Part shown: positions 50,701-60,508 of the stretch, one piece after another | How the letters are laid out: each line of letters starts with the position of its first letter | Position numbering within the stretch: the stretch's first letter is position 1 | Source of the DNA: Dryococelus australis | Taxonomy: Eukaryota > Arthropoda > Insecta > Phasmatodea > Phasmatidae | Length of the DNA: 64,000 nucleotides | Assembly (NCBI GenBank): GCA_029891345.1 | Contig: CM056994.1 | Coordinates: 63,101,251 to 63,165,250, forward strand | Direction: 5' to 3' | Made by a program: the position numbers and the translations under genes | Notes under the pieces: generated by a model | Databases searched by the model: none | What the model saw: the letters and a program-made list of their open reading frames with translations, nothing else | What the model was told of the DNA's origin: nothing

Positions 50701-51260
50701 GAAAACATTCTAAAATGCTAGGTTTCACAAGATTTGTGTGCTCGCAAAAATTTAATTTTGTTAAGCCAGGTTCATACCTGCCTTAAACTTTCCTCCTGAA
50801 GAAATAGTGACACTAAATTGGTGTTTCCCAATATTAGGAATGTATAAATTACCATTCAACAGCCAATGACCAAAGTCAAATTATATTTAACAATATTTTA
50901 TATTACCAAAGAGAGGTTCACATATAAACCCGCCATCTAATTGCTTTTCATAATGGACTATTCCTCTTACAGTAAGCACCAGTAAAATGTGTGTTTGATG
51001 CAACAAATCATTGAAAATACTCGGGTACTCTGTTTTACGTTTCTGAATGAAGTGGCAATTGAGAACCTTGACCCAATAAAGCACCACGTTCATTAAAACC
51101 AACACATGACAAATTAAAACTGTATAAAATACTAAAACAGATAGCATGGTGGCTAATTACATTTAAAGCAGTAGCCCTCCCAAGCGTACCATCGTAAAAA
51201 GAAATTACAAACTTACATAAAAGTTTGCATAATTATTAAAAAGCAAGTGGCAGGATTGCT
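44741..51260. other. SCYL2 intron 4, first part, no gene seen
   Basis: Several patches of moderate GC content (46000-46600, 46650-46900, 47550-48350 and 49050-49700) contain overlapping open frames on both strands, none with a recognisable domain. A run of 13 G lies near 46195-46207. I found no copy of the 57.7-59.5 kb LTR here, although the 3' LTR of the gypsy-type element would be expected below 51.2 kb. Confidence 0.4.
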
Positions 51261-51806
51261 TCATGCCCAACTGACACTCAAATGGGGCAAGCAAACTGGG
51301 CCGCAGTAACCAAGCAAATTAACAACCTTGCACACAAAACTGGCTGCCTCTGCGTTGAGCTTGGAATGGGCAGCTAGGGTGGCCGCACAATCCTTGTTGA
51401 TCGCAGCCACTGGGTCGAGCTGCTGCGGGGCCTGGGAGATGGTTTCAGAGATTCCAGGAGCTTTAGTAGGTACCTCCATAGTTGAAGTTGTGTTCTCTGT
51501 GTGGGAGGCTGCTGCGCGTGTGTTGTTGCAGGTCCTTTGCTTAGCTGGCTTGCGGTAGCTCGTCATGGTGGCAGCACTGGTGGCATCCCAGATGTGACAG
51601 TGCAGGTTGGTGAAGTTCCCCGATGGCTGGGTTCTCTGTCCGCTGGGCTTCTCCAGGAAACTTCGGTCGTGTTCTGTGTCCACCTTCCTAGGTGTTCTGT
51701 GAACTTCCGACAAAAAAACGAGAATGGGGTGGATGGTACAGTCCATTCTGAAGGCTTGGTGCTTTTGAGCTGCTGGAATTCTACCCAGATGGTGTGGAGT
51801 AAACAC
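51261..51806 (-). pseudogene. Region 3' of integrase in gypsy-type element
   Basis: A frame of 181 codons, Thr/Ser/Ala-rich, with no known domain. It overlaps the integrase frame (51563-52465) in another register. It may be the integrase C-terminal tail after a frameshift or a small extra ORF before the missing 3' LTR. Ends ...GPVCLPHLSVSWA and then stop. Confidence 0.35.
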
Positions 51807-52955
51807 TCGTTGTCACTGGTAGTTAATTTCATTTTCCTTTGAAAGTGGTGATGTCCGTTCATTCTTGTAAATTGATGATTTGGTGAATTGGTTAATTTGG
51901 CACTGAATTGTGCTCTGCGTTGACATAGGGGATGACTTTGGAGTGGGACTGTCTCTCCCATGTCAAAATCTAGGACTCCAGTGTGTGGTGGAGGGCACTT
52001 CCAGTTGATGATCTCCTCCTGACGTTCTCTTGCTGTGTCTGTGCACCTTTGGGCAGCTTGGCGGATGGCTTCAGGTTGCGGCAGTTTCGTATGTGGGTGT
52101 TCCCACTGCCATTCTCTTGGGCGTCGTAGGATGTGCCCTAACAACAATTGACTTTGGCTGAAATCTATCACTTTGTTGGTTTTCCTACGCAGAGCAAAAA
52201 GGATTTTGGGCAACAGGCTCTCCCAATGGCATTGGTCATCCTCCAAGCTGAGATGTAGACACTTTTTAAATTCTTGTTTACGCTGTTCAGTCAGATTAGC
52301 TTGAGGATGGTAGGGCGTCATCATCCAAGTTTCAACTCCCCATCCTTGACAAGTGGTCTGCCATTGCTTGCTGGCAAATTGGGTGCCATTATCGGTGAGG
52401 ATGCTCTGTGGGTATCCCCAAGGTGGAAAGACTTTCTGATTGAACTTTGAGACAATGTGGTGCATCTCCTAATTGGTATAGGGAACGCATCTATCAAACG
52501 AGAGAAAAGATCAGTGAAGACCAGCAGGTATCGATTCCCTCTTGTGCTTCTGGGGTAAGGTCTCATTAGATCTGCCACGACCTGGTTCCAAGGCAAAGAA
52601 GGTTTCCATAGCTTGGAAATTTTCCGTCTGGCGGGACAGGCCTTGTGCTGACATCACTTGGGACATCCACTGACATGTTGCTGTACATCGCAGCTCATGC
52701 TGTCCCAGACGTACCCGACTCGTGACATCCGTTAGTGTTTCCCCGAGTTTCTGGGTGTCCTGCATCGGGGTGGTCATTAAAGTGCCCGCAGACATTATCC
52801 TGCAAGGCCCAAGGTACCCAGATCTTCCACTTAATGTTTGGTTGGTGGTTATGGGACCACATGACGTGTAATTCGTACCATTGCAGGTCTTTCTCCAGAA
52901 GAACCATTACCTTTGAGTTCAATTGCTGTTGATGTTCAATTTGGCGGAGACTCAA
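51563..52955 (-). pseudogene. Integrase remnant (gypsy-type)
   Basis: The retroelement integrase inserts cDNA into the genome. Three overlapping frames hold its parts. 52695-52955 has a zinc-binding-like segment (HFNDHPDAGH). 52321-52596 has the first catalytic region, VVADLMRPYPRSTRGNRYLL followed by VFTDLFSRLIDAFPI. 51563-52465 has ILTDNGTQFASKQW and TPYHPQANLTEQRKQEFK. All three acidic residues of the DDE triad are therefore present (ADLM, TDNG, TEQ), but in two frames. The reading is broken by at least two frameshifts. Confidence 0.85.
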
Positions 52956-53189
52956 TTGCAGCTAAAGAAGATGTAGCTGGTCCTCAGGCTGAAGTGTGGG
53001 TGGTTTGGGTGGTAGGTTGCGATCAATATCTTCATCAGGCTTAGCATCTTTGAGCATACTGGGTTGTCTGGATAAGGCTTCGAGTAGGTCGTTCTCCTTG
53101 CCAGAGCAATGCTGAATCTCAAAATAAAATTTTGAGAGAAGGCGATCCCAACGTCCTAGTTTGGCCTTGTTATTCCGAGACTCCCGTAG

Positions 53190-53420
53190 TCACTTGAGTG
53201 CTCGGCTACCCATCCTGAGAATTAAGTGTGTTCTCTCCTGATGGTAACGAAACTTCCTGATTGTCCAGATTACGGCCAGACATTCTTGTTCTTTAATACG
53301 GTACCTGTACTCTGTTGAATTTAACCAAGTGCTGGCGTATGTGATGACCAGGGGTCGGCGATCTGTATCCTCCTGATATAACACTGCTCCTAGCCCGTTC
53401 TTACAAGCATCCATTTGCAA
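53190..53420 (-). pseudogene. RNase H remnant (gypsy-type)
   Basis: RNase H removes RNA from the RNA-DNA hybrid during reverse transcription. The frame holds MQMDACKNGLGAVLYQED, with the first catalytic Asp, and LNSTEYRYRIKEQECLAVIW, with the Glu of the second motif, followed by TIRKFRYHQERTHLIL. This is the standard gypsy RNase H layout. The frame closes at 53190 before the last Asp. Confidence 0.85.
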
Positions 53421-53759
53421 AACGAGGGGTCCTTTCTCCTGAGGCCGACACAGGCGATTGATGTCTGGAAACTAGCTTTGAGGGCTTCAAAAGCTGTGCA
53501 GTGCTCTGTTGTCCATCATCATCATGCAACTTTCTCCAGTAAGGGGTGGAGGGGTGCCATCAGCTCGGCGATGTTCGGGACAAAATTCCGGAGTCAATTG
53601 CAGAGTCCTAAAAATCGTCTGATCTGCTTTTTCGAATGGGATTCTTCAGCTTCTGGTATGGCCCTGAGTGATCGTTCCTTAGGGAAATTACCCTCCCTGG
53701 ACACAATGTGGCCTAGATATCCTATAAATATTCTCCCAAAGTGACTCTCGGAGAGTTTT

Positions 53760-54148
53760 GCGGTAAGTCCATGTAGCTCTAGCTGCTCTTAATACCTGCT
53801 GCAAATGGGTGAGATGCTCATCCCATGTCTTTGATTATACGATGATGGGCAAATCAAAACTCTCCAATGTACCCCGGCAAGACTTCTGAAGACATCAGTC
53901 GTTTAAAGGTGGCTGGGGCGTTCTTGAGGCCAAAGGGCATGACCCTGAATTGGAGTGTTTCTCCTTCTGGTGACGTAAAGGCAGTATAGGGCTGGCTATC
54001 GGGATGGACGGCGATTTGCCAATATCCTGATTGCATTTTGAGCATGCGGAAAATCCGGGCTTTGTTTATATCATGTAGGGTGTGTATGAGGTCGAAAGCC
54101 GGCAAAGGGGTAGGGAAGGTGGCATCATTCAATGCCTTGTAGTTAGAT
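53760..54148 (-). pseudogene. Reverse transcriptase, central part
   Basis: The frame at 53854-54148 carries NYKALNDATFPTPLPAFDLI, then RMLKMQSGYWQIAVHPDSQP, and MPFGLKNAPATF, the conserved RT blocks of gypsy elements. The aspartate normally found in the first catalytic motif (LDL.SGYWQI) is replaced by Lys (LKMQSGYWQI). Just downstream, where YxDD should lie, the sequence reads FDLPIIV and a stop in a shifted frame. Both changes mean the enzyme is dead. The 5' part of the domain is on the far side of the 54149-55632 insertion. Confidence 0.85.
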
Positions 54149-55632
54149 GTGGTGGAAAATGGCATTAATTTTTCATCCTTGTAGCATTTTCAAAATGTGT
54201 TCATAGCATTTATTAGCATTCGTTTTTATATTTACGTAATAAACAGAATTTTACCAGCAATATAGGTGGTAGAAAATGGCGTTCCTTTTGTTGATAGAAT
54301 TAAAACACACTCTCAAAAGAAGTCATTATTCTACTGCTAAAAAAGTTATTTTCTTCAAACTGGTATGTTATTTGTAGATAATATTCTTGAAAAATATCTC
54401 TACATTAATTCATACAATTTTTTAGTGCTGAGCCGATATAGATTTTTACAGATTTTACAGATTTTTACTGATGCTTCCTTGCCGATACAGCAGATATCCG
54501 ATACTGATACAATGGAAGTATGAGTAATGAACTTCTACTAGCACCTAAAGTATTTTGGAAATCTGTGTTAAGTCAGTATCACACTATTTACTATTTGATA
54601 CTTAATCTACCAGGTTGTGTGCTACATTTTACAGCATAATTCGACGTTGTTTATATTCACAAAATTAAAAATTATTTATATGTATAGTTTTTTTTTTTAA
54701 ATTCAGCGCACCCTTATTTTACTGAGAGTAAAATTGAAGAACTGCCATTTGTCAGGTGGTTAATGTCAGATTTAATACTGCTTTTAAAAGATTTTAAATA
54801 CTGAAATGACAAGGTTGAGCTGCAGTGAAACCCCTTCAAAGCTGGTAATTCAGCGGCACACAACACAGGCTATAGATTATTATCAGTGCCTGTCACAGCA
54901 GAGGCAGTGGGGTTATAGCGGCATCTCACTCTCTCCCTCACTCTTTCCTCTTCCAGTAGATGATTATCTCACAGCAGGGTAGCTTCTCCCACCATCCTGC
55001 CCACTTCCATGTGTGACAGGCTTTCATTTAGTTTTTGGAATAAGAACGGCAACTGCTGCCTCAAAACAGCAGCAGTTGAGCCTGTATTACTCCAAAGGCA
55101 CCACCCTATTATCCTCTGGTGTTACTCCAACCAACAACAGACCAGCCTCGTGCTTTATTCTCTACCTCCCACCTGGTCATACCTATCAACCACCCTCCGC
55201 CCCTCCGAACCATTTCATAACCTACAATTTCTGCTCCCTCTTGCTTGCATACTCTTCCCTCTTACTTCGAGTCAGCTGCTTCACTCGCCCTGACAAGGTC
55301 GCCAATCCCAACAGGATGCAGCTGTCAACATACTCACCCTCTTCCTAGCCTGCACTGCTCCCTTTATATATGTATCGACTACAGCGCCGGCCACCCGCCC
55401 CATCTGGAGAAACATGCACGATGGGAAACCCAAGTTTGCCATCCATTGCCAATCAATTATGTTCCGACAACCACTGGCTCTTGGGTGAACAGTTTCTTCT
55501 GTTTCTACAAGTGTATTCTAAATATACACTATTTTGTGAATGTTTTTGACAGTAAACATTTTCGTATTAATTCTCTTTTAAATTCAACTATAGCATTTAA
55601 TCACGAAAATTCGCAAAATGATTTTCCACCAC
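54149..55632. mobile_element. 1.5-kb insertion with GTGGTGGAAAAT ends inside reverse transcriptase
   Basis: The insert splits the RT domain: conserved residues up to RLCV are at 55633-55800 and resume with NYKALN at 54140. Both ends read GTGGTGGAAAAT inward, a perfect 12-bp inverted repeat, and a variant (GGTGGTAGAAAATGGCG) lies subterminally near 54267. No clear target duplication: TTAGAT on the left, CTCTAGTG on the right. Interior has CGATA/GATAC-rich words near 54430-54520 and a pyrimidine-rich stretch, but no transposase. A non-autonomous DNA transposon, perhaps hAT-like. Confidence 0.7.
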
Positions 55633-55980
55633 CTCTAGTGACACACAAGCGTAATTGTTTGTCCTTCTTTGGAACTAACACCACATGTGAGTTGTATGGG
55701 GAGTTCGAAAGTTCGACAATCCCTTGCCTTTTTATTTCCTCTAGTTGCTCCACAATCAGCTGATGTCATATGGCCGAGACCTTATAAGGTCAGTTGTATA
55801 TTAGAGTAGAGGTGTTCAGCAGAATCTCGTGATGCACTCTGCGGGTTTGGCATGGGTTTCCTTCAGTTCGGAAGGCATCTGCGAGTTCGTCAAGTACCTC
55901 CTTCATCTGTTGGAATTGGGTTTCCGTGAGGCCATGTTGGATTTCTTGCTCATTGAGGAGAGTGGTAGCTTGTCGTTCTG
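55633..55980 (-). pseudogene. Reverse transcriptase, N-terminal part
   Basis: On the - strand, YLTERQATTLLNEQEIQ runs on from the protease region, and near the insertion the frame reads LIVEQLEEIKRQGIVELSNS followed by PYNSHVVLVPKKD and RLCV. That is the usual start of a gypsy RT (E.L..GIVE.S.SP..S..VLV.KKD). Stops interrupt it at about 55780-55800. Confidence 0.8.
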
Positions 55981-56829
55981 TCAGATACTCCCAATGCAGT
56001 GTAATCCGTTACTCGTCGCCCAGGTATATTTTGCATTTCCCATGGTCCATGATACACTGCTGGTGGCATGCTCTAGGATGATGTCCTCTTCTGTATCCGG
56101 GGTTACGACGAAGTTGGCTTGTGTTGTGATGCATTGGATCTCGAAAGGAAGTGTTATGCGACTGTCGACTGTGAGAGAGCAGTCGGGTTCCGCCATCCTC
56201 ACGGCCTTGGTTTGTGGTTGCATATCCTTTAACTGGTCATCCTTTGTGGCAAATAAAATTCCCCAAAGCAGCTGAATCGAGCAGGGCCAAAACATTCCTG
56301 CTGTTGATTTGAATATGAATATAGGGAGCTTGACAGTTTGCCCTTTCTGGCCAATGGGATCGACCCCTTCAATCCACTGGTGTTGGTGTTTCCCTTCGGA
56401 GTCTTTTTCTGTGGGCTGGACCTGACTGGGTGGGTTGCGCGCACGTGTTGCGTCCCCTAACTTGGTGCATTCTAACTTCGGACTGGGCTTCTGCTGACAG
56501 TCCTTATTAAAATGGTACTCAGGGCAGTACCAACACTTTGGTAAGTGTGAGGATTGCAGAGTGGGAGGCGGCGGTGGCTTAACTCGACATTCCACCACTT
56601 TTGATTTCTCAGCTGGTTTGGGATGCTTAGGTTGGTCGAGCAGGGCCTGTGCATGAAAATTCCATTCTGCTTCTTGGGCTCTCTTTAAGTTTTTCCATTG
56701 ACAATGGCTTGGGTAGTAACAAAATGTTCCAGAGGCGAGGCAGTAGTAAGTGGGTGTGTTTACGAATACATCCATCTTTGTCCCCGCGAGGATATATACG
56801 CTGGTACATTTGTACTTTTCGCCTTGCAA
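55981..56829 (-). pseudogene. Gag C-terminus with zinc knuckle and protease region
   Basis: A frame of 282 codons. CWYCPEYHFNKDC at about 56496-56536 is a gag zinc knuckle with spacing C2C3H4C, one residue shorter than the usual C2C4H4C. Proline-rich sequence surrounds it. About 80 residues further on, the same DNA in a shifted frame reads ALLDSAALGNFI (56262-56300), the position of the aspartic protease active site (usual form D-S/T-G). The frame ends after EEDIILEHATSSVSWTMGNA, the region before RT. The N-terminal third of the frame overlaps the gag frame at 56627-56986. Confidence 0.75.
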
Positions 56830-57122
56830 ATATATCTACTTCCCCAGGTTTTTGCATGTGCCTGTAGAATTCTGTGGTTAAGTGCGCCATCACGTCTTCC
56901 CCTGTGAAACGTTGGGCTATACGGGTGCTGAGTTCTTTCCAGTCCGACACAAATTCCTCGCTTACGTTCCACCAATCGAGGGCCATTCCTTTGAGCTTCT
57001 TCTGGGCTTGTGAATCTCACTGTTTTCTCCATTACCTCATGGGCTTGGAATTCCTTCTCGCATTCTTTGGTGAGGGCAGTGGGGTCTTCATGTGACCACC
57101 TGGCAAATTCGGGTAACTGCAA
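56627..57122 (-). pseudogene. Gag capsid-like region, frame-shifted
   Basis: Two frames share this stretch. The first, from 57122 (LQLPEFARWSHEDPTALTKE then CEKEFQAHEVMEKTVRFTSP), gives way near 57000 to the second (GMALDWWNVSEEFVSDWKEL and LTTEFYRHMQKPGEVDIFAR). P.F....HEDP..F..E, ALDWW.........W and F.....R.Q.P.E are the typical gag pattern of gypsy elements. A second shift follows near 56830. Confidence 0.8.
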
Positions 57123-57178
57123 TTCTCCTAGGCAGTGTGTGTGGCTTGGAAGTGACGTAGGGCCTAGATTAGAAGGAT

Positions 57179-57579
57179 GGTATTATGCTGCTCATTTGCA
57201 TATCTCGCACTGGTATACAAGGCCGGGTCTGTTAACATGCTCGTCAGGCCAGCTAATGCATGCATGGTGAAACTGCTCATTGCATAAAATGCACCTGATG
57301 GTATGGATTCTGCATCGAGCACATGTGACCCAACTACATTATGCAGTTTGTCTGGTTCGGCAGTTCTTGCACCGGAATTTAAGGCTATTAGTGTATTGAG
57401 ACATCTGCCCAGCCAAGGCAAGTATAGTGATGCCAGAGCTGGCAATGCACACACTGGATTCTATGTACTCCTGTTCGGGGGCAGTCGGACTGGGAACAGC
57501 GGTTATGTTTGGTTGCAGCCGTGTTGGCTTTACCAATTTTGTGTTTACTTAACTCTGTGTCCGACATTTCTGTTGTCAT
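57179..57579 (-). pseudogene. Gag N-terminus with two tandem PHD-like zinc fingers
   Basis: PHD fingers are C4HC3 zinc domains that commonly read histone tails. An ATG at 57579-57577 opens MTTEMSDTELSKHK. Finger 1 (about 57512-57361) has CSQSDC, then IQCVHCQLWHHYTCLGW, then FRCKNC; a one-base shift near 57395 separates its last Cys pair. After an in-frame TAA at 57341-57339, finger 2 (about 57326-57199) has VTCARC, IRCILCNEQFHHACISW and YQCEIC in the same frame as the end of finger 1. Both fingers keep the C2C...C2C-x4-H-x2-C...C2C order. TGA follows at 57194-57192, and the gag frame continues in the same register. The ligands are seen directly; the assignment to the PHD fold is by pattern. 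Confidence 0.7.
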
Positions 57580-57709
57580 CTTGGGTGCCACGGGGTGTTT
57601 TCCTGGGACTATCCAAAGTCATTCTTTGTTTTATTGTCTTGTTCCTGCAGCGATAGCGGACATGGTCGGTATGTCCGTGGCTGTTTAGTTAGCACTGTGG
57701 CAGTCAGGA

Positions 57710-57727
57710 GCCCCACGTTGGATGCCA
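57710..57727 (-). other. Primer-binding-site-like sequence
   Basis: TGGCATCCAACGTGGGGC on the - strand begins with TGG, complementary to a tRNA CCA end, and resembles TGGCGCCCAACGTGGGGC-type sites in other LTR elements. It lies 150 bp before the gag ATG and marks the inner end of the 5' LTR. Confidence 0.65.
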
Positions 57728-57842
57728 GAAAAAGGGGAGAGCCTACCATCTCTTTGATGCATTACGTACCAGGGAGTGAAGTAATTACACATAATGGAGG
57801 AGTGATCCTTTTTGCCTAGGTGCTAGACCGGGCGCTCCTATA

Positions 57843-58388
57843 TCATGGGGGTAGGGGGGTGTAGTTCTGATGGGGCACTGGTGCTTGTCCGTTGTACAGG
57901 GCTGGTTTGGTTGCTTGCCGGCAGAGCACAAAGTCAGACTCGGCTAATACTATCTTGCGTTTCTGGGGTACTGCCTTGATGGGGATACTTGGGCGATGGA
58001 GTGTGGTAGGTTGACGTTCAACAATGGGTTGCGATAAAGCTGGGGGGGTGCTGCATGTCTGGGTTGTGGAACCTGTGGAGGGCAGGACGAAGAACAGCTG
58101 GGACCAAGTGGGCAATGGCTGATGTGGGTGGTTGATTAAGGCTGGCTGAGGTGGCCTTCTACCCATCACGGGTACTCTGCCAGGCTGGTACATACAGGAT
58201 TGGCGAACAAGTCCTTTGGAACCTCCGGTGTTACAGGATCCTGCAGGTGCTGGCTCCTTAGGGTTGAGTTTAGCTATGGAGTCCACAAGTGCAGGGAATA
58301 GTTCGTGCAGGCATCCAGAATCAAGTAAGGTCAATTTCATTCTCTCCTTTAACCCCCGCCTTCTGGAATAGGTCATCGGGATGCACAA
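57843..58388 (-). CDS. LTR-embedded ORF, unknown protein, family copy 2
   Basis: A frame of 181 codons. It opens near a Met-containing stretch and holds MKLTLLDSGCLHELFPALVD, then a Pro/Gln-rich linker (QPALINHPHQPLPTW), and a basic C-terminal block, VPQKRKIVLAESDFVLCRQA followed by TKPALYNGQAP. The order and the end block match the ORF at 13223-13540. It lies after the element's TATA box and stops 116 bp before the primer-binding-like site. An upstream frame (58581-58895, MHFPSKGNQHVLVQSLGTAI) may be its N-terminal part after a frameshift. No known domain. Confidence 0.45.
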   Translation of the reverse strand: MCIPMTYSRRRGLKERMKLTLLDSGCLHELFPALVDSIAKLNPKEPAPAGSCNTGGSKGLVRQSCMYQPGRVPVMGRRPPQPALINHPHQPLPTWSQLFFVLPSTGSTTQTCSTPPALSQPIVERQPTTLHRPSIPIKAVPQKRKIVLAESDFVLCRQATKPALYNGQAPVPHQNYTPLPP

Positions 58389-58580
58389 ACACCCTCCCCG
58401 ACTGAGAGAAGGAAGGCAGGTTCCTTGTATGGAAATTTACATGTAGGACCATTTGACGGCCTTAGACTGAGTGGACACCCTATTCCAGTATCTGGCACGG
58501 ATGCATAGAATACGATGGAAGTTATGCCGCACCGTCTCTGGTCACACACGTGGGTGTTGCCCATACCGAGTCTTCCCAAC

Positions 58581-58895
58581 TCAGGGGATGCCCACCTTTC
58601 CTGGCATGGATGCGCACTGGAACGCTTGGCCAATGCCAAGTTGACAAACTGGTGCAGAGTCAGTGTACCTGTGCTGGCACCTCCATTCTATCTGTGCTGT
58701 AGATAGAAAGGATAGCTGTTCTATGTGCTTGTGGATAAAATGGAGTGTTTTGACTAATTTGAATACCTTTCCTGGGATCATGTGCATTTCCTTCCCATGA
58801 GGATTCAACTGGTAGTAAAGTACTAAGTCTGCAGGAATTGCGGTACCCAGGGATTGAACTAGGACATGTTGATTTCCTTTCGACGGAAAGTGCAC
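58581..58895 (-). pseudogene. Upstream frame in the LTR-like leader
   Basis: 104 codons with MHFPSKGNQHVLVQSLGTAI at the start. The first segment resembles HRNKLHFNDD in the 13.5-13.75 kb frame. A second frame (58373-58639) continues with FYASVPDTGIGCPLSLRPSN. These probably represent one protein broken by frameshifts. Function unknown. Confidence 0.35.
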
Positions 58896-59197
58896 ATGAT
58901 GACGTACTCTAACTCCTGCATCGGCACGAGCTATTGCTGGGAAGCTAAAGTACTGAAAATCCGGTTGAGGCGATTGGTAGAAATCTGACGGGTATAGCGG
59001 GTGCGTAGCGTTGAATTAACTAAGCAGTTTCCTTCTCCTATTGTTGCCTGTGTGTCCTGACGTAATGCTCAGATACAGATGCGCCACTAGGATGACTTAA
59101 GTTAGGATAGCACCGGATTAGTTCTGAGAAGGACTGTAAGGGTGGCAGCGCGTGCAGTGGGCAGCTGAAGACTGGTCAGTAGTCGAAAACTGTTTCT

Positions 59198-59207
59198 CCT
59201 TTTATAC
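59198..59207 (-). promoter_or_regulatory. TATA box in LTR-like leader
   Basis: GTATAAAAGG on the - strand, the same decamer as at 14638-14647. It lies 1.36 kb upstream of the ORF stop at 57843; the distance at the other copy is 1.42 kb. Confidence 0.55.
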
Positions 59208-59549
59208 TCCTTTGGGCGGCTGCCCAATTCTTATTGGCCGGGTCATGAGGGCAAGGGGTGATCGCTGAGCAGGGGGGTAGCGAATGCATGACTGATAATG
59301 TGACATCACCATCCGGCTGAGGATGGAAAGCAAAGACAACATAAAATCCTACTAGCAGTGCTATCCAGCGGTGGGTAAATGAATTCGTTGTCTATATGCA
59401 TAATTACGGTGGGCCAGTGAATAAAACAATCTCATCTCAAGTCGGGACAATCGGTTATGCTAACTTCCAAGCTCACAAGCAAACCAAACGCAAGATGGAG
59501 CTGAAGTCTAATCACTATTGTCATCATGCGTCAATGCATTCGTAACAAG

Positions 59550-60508
59550 AATTCGATATTATGTTACATAACTATTTTTTTTAACAATAATAATGATTGT
59601 GGTATGCATTTGAAAATAATGTGTGATTTAGATTATGTTTCTTAACAATGTATTATATGACATTAAACATTTTCAGAATTAAAGTGAAAATGGTGATAAA
59701 GCCAGTCAAAGTTCATTTTCATATACTGTATTAGATTGCTGAAATGAATTATCATTATTCCAGGAACTTAGTACTAGAAAAGTCCAAGCTGTACAGATTA
59801 TAAGCAGAATTATTTTCTTCCTAATTTCATTAATGGGAATGGTGTACAAAAGCAGTATATTTACCCTATTTTTGTTATAAGATGTTTTTCAGGGTATTTA
59901 TCAAAATTTTTGGCGCCACAAGACAAATAAAAAATTTTAACACCTTCTTACATTGTTACATATCAACTGCCTTTATTATTCTCAGAACACTTATGGAAGA
60001 TATGAAATAAGATATTCATTCTTCTCTTCTATCAGTGCTCCGGGAAGTATAAAGGCAGTAAATATCTAACAATGTGAACTGATGTTCAAAATTATTATTT
60101 ATGTCTTGTCATGCCAAACATTTCAAAAATTCCTTCTGAAATCAATTTGTGACAAAAATTTGGTGGTATACTGTTTCTTTCCCCAGCCCCTTTAACACCT
60201 CCTTTAGTTTGTTGGAATAATCTAATATGTGTGTGTGTGCGCGCGATAGAGTGTGAGTGTGTGTGCGTGTGCATTTTTTTTTCTTCTTACAATAGCTGAC
60301 TTAGTGAGCATTTTGAAAATTTTGGGTTTGATTGTTTTATCCCAGACTGATGTAAATGTAAATTATGACTCTACAATTTAGTTGAAAAAAGTTTTTAATC
60401 GGTGTACAAATGGTGCTTGCATTCAAAGGACCATAAAATCTAATGTTTACTCTGCCAGATATTTTTAGAATTTAGTCAACAGTTTGTTCTTGATTTGACT
60501 GTTAACAG
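59550..60508. other. End of SCYL2 intron 4
   Basis: AT-rich intron sequence. A TG/CG dinucleotide microsatellite lies at 60228-60272, with a purine interruption (ATAGAG). Nothing else recognised. Confidence 0.6.

Larger units (their letters stand above)
51261..59549 (-). mobile_element. Decayed Ty3/gypsy-type LTR retrotransposon
   Basis: On the - strand, in order: LTR-like leader with TATA box and ORF (59549-57728), primer-binding-site-like sequence (57727-57710), gag with tandem PHD-like fingers and a capsid-like region (57579-56830), zinc knuckle and protease (56829-55981), reverse transcriptase (about 55800-53760, split by an insertion), RNase H (53420-53190) and integrase (52955-51563). 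Pol order PR-RT-RH-IN is that of Ty3/gypsy elements. Frameshifts and stops break every domain, so the copy is dead. It sits in antisense orientation in SCYL2 intron 4. A 3' LTR was not recognised. Confidence 0.85.
57728..59549 (-). repeat. LTR-like leader of the gypsy-type element
   Basis: The segment starts TGTTACGAATGCATTGACGC at 59549 on the - strand, has a TATA box at 59198-59207, and ends beside the primer-binding-like site. About 1.8 kb, unusually long. It carries one or two ORFs downstream of the TATA box. The expected second copy was not found below 51.2 kb, so the LTR assignment rests on the TG start, TATA box and position. Confidence 0.5.

Noticed and set aside
48000..51260. Search for the 3' LTR of the gypsy-type element
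   Set aside because: No copy of TGTTACGAATGC, the GTATAAAAGG box or the leader ORF was seen. The 3' LTR is deleted, very diverged or misjudged.
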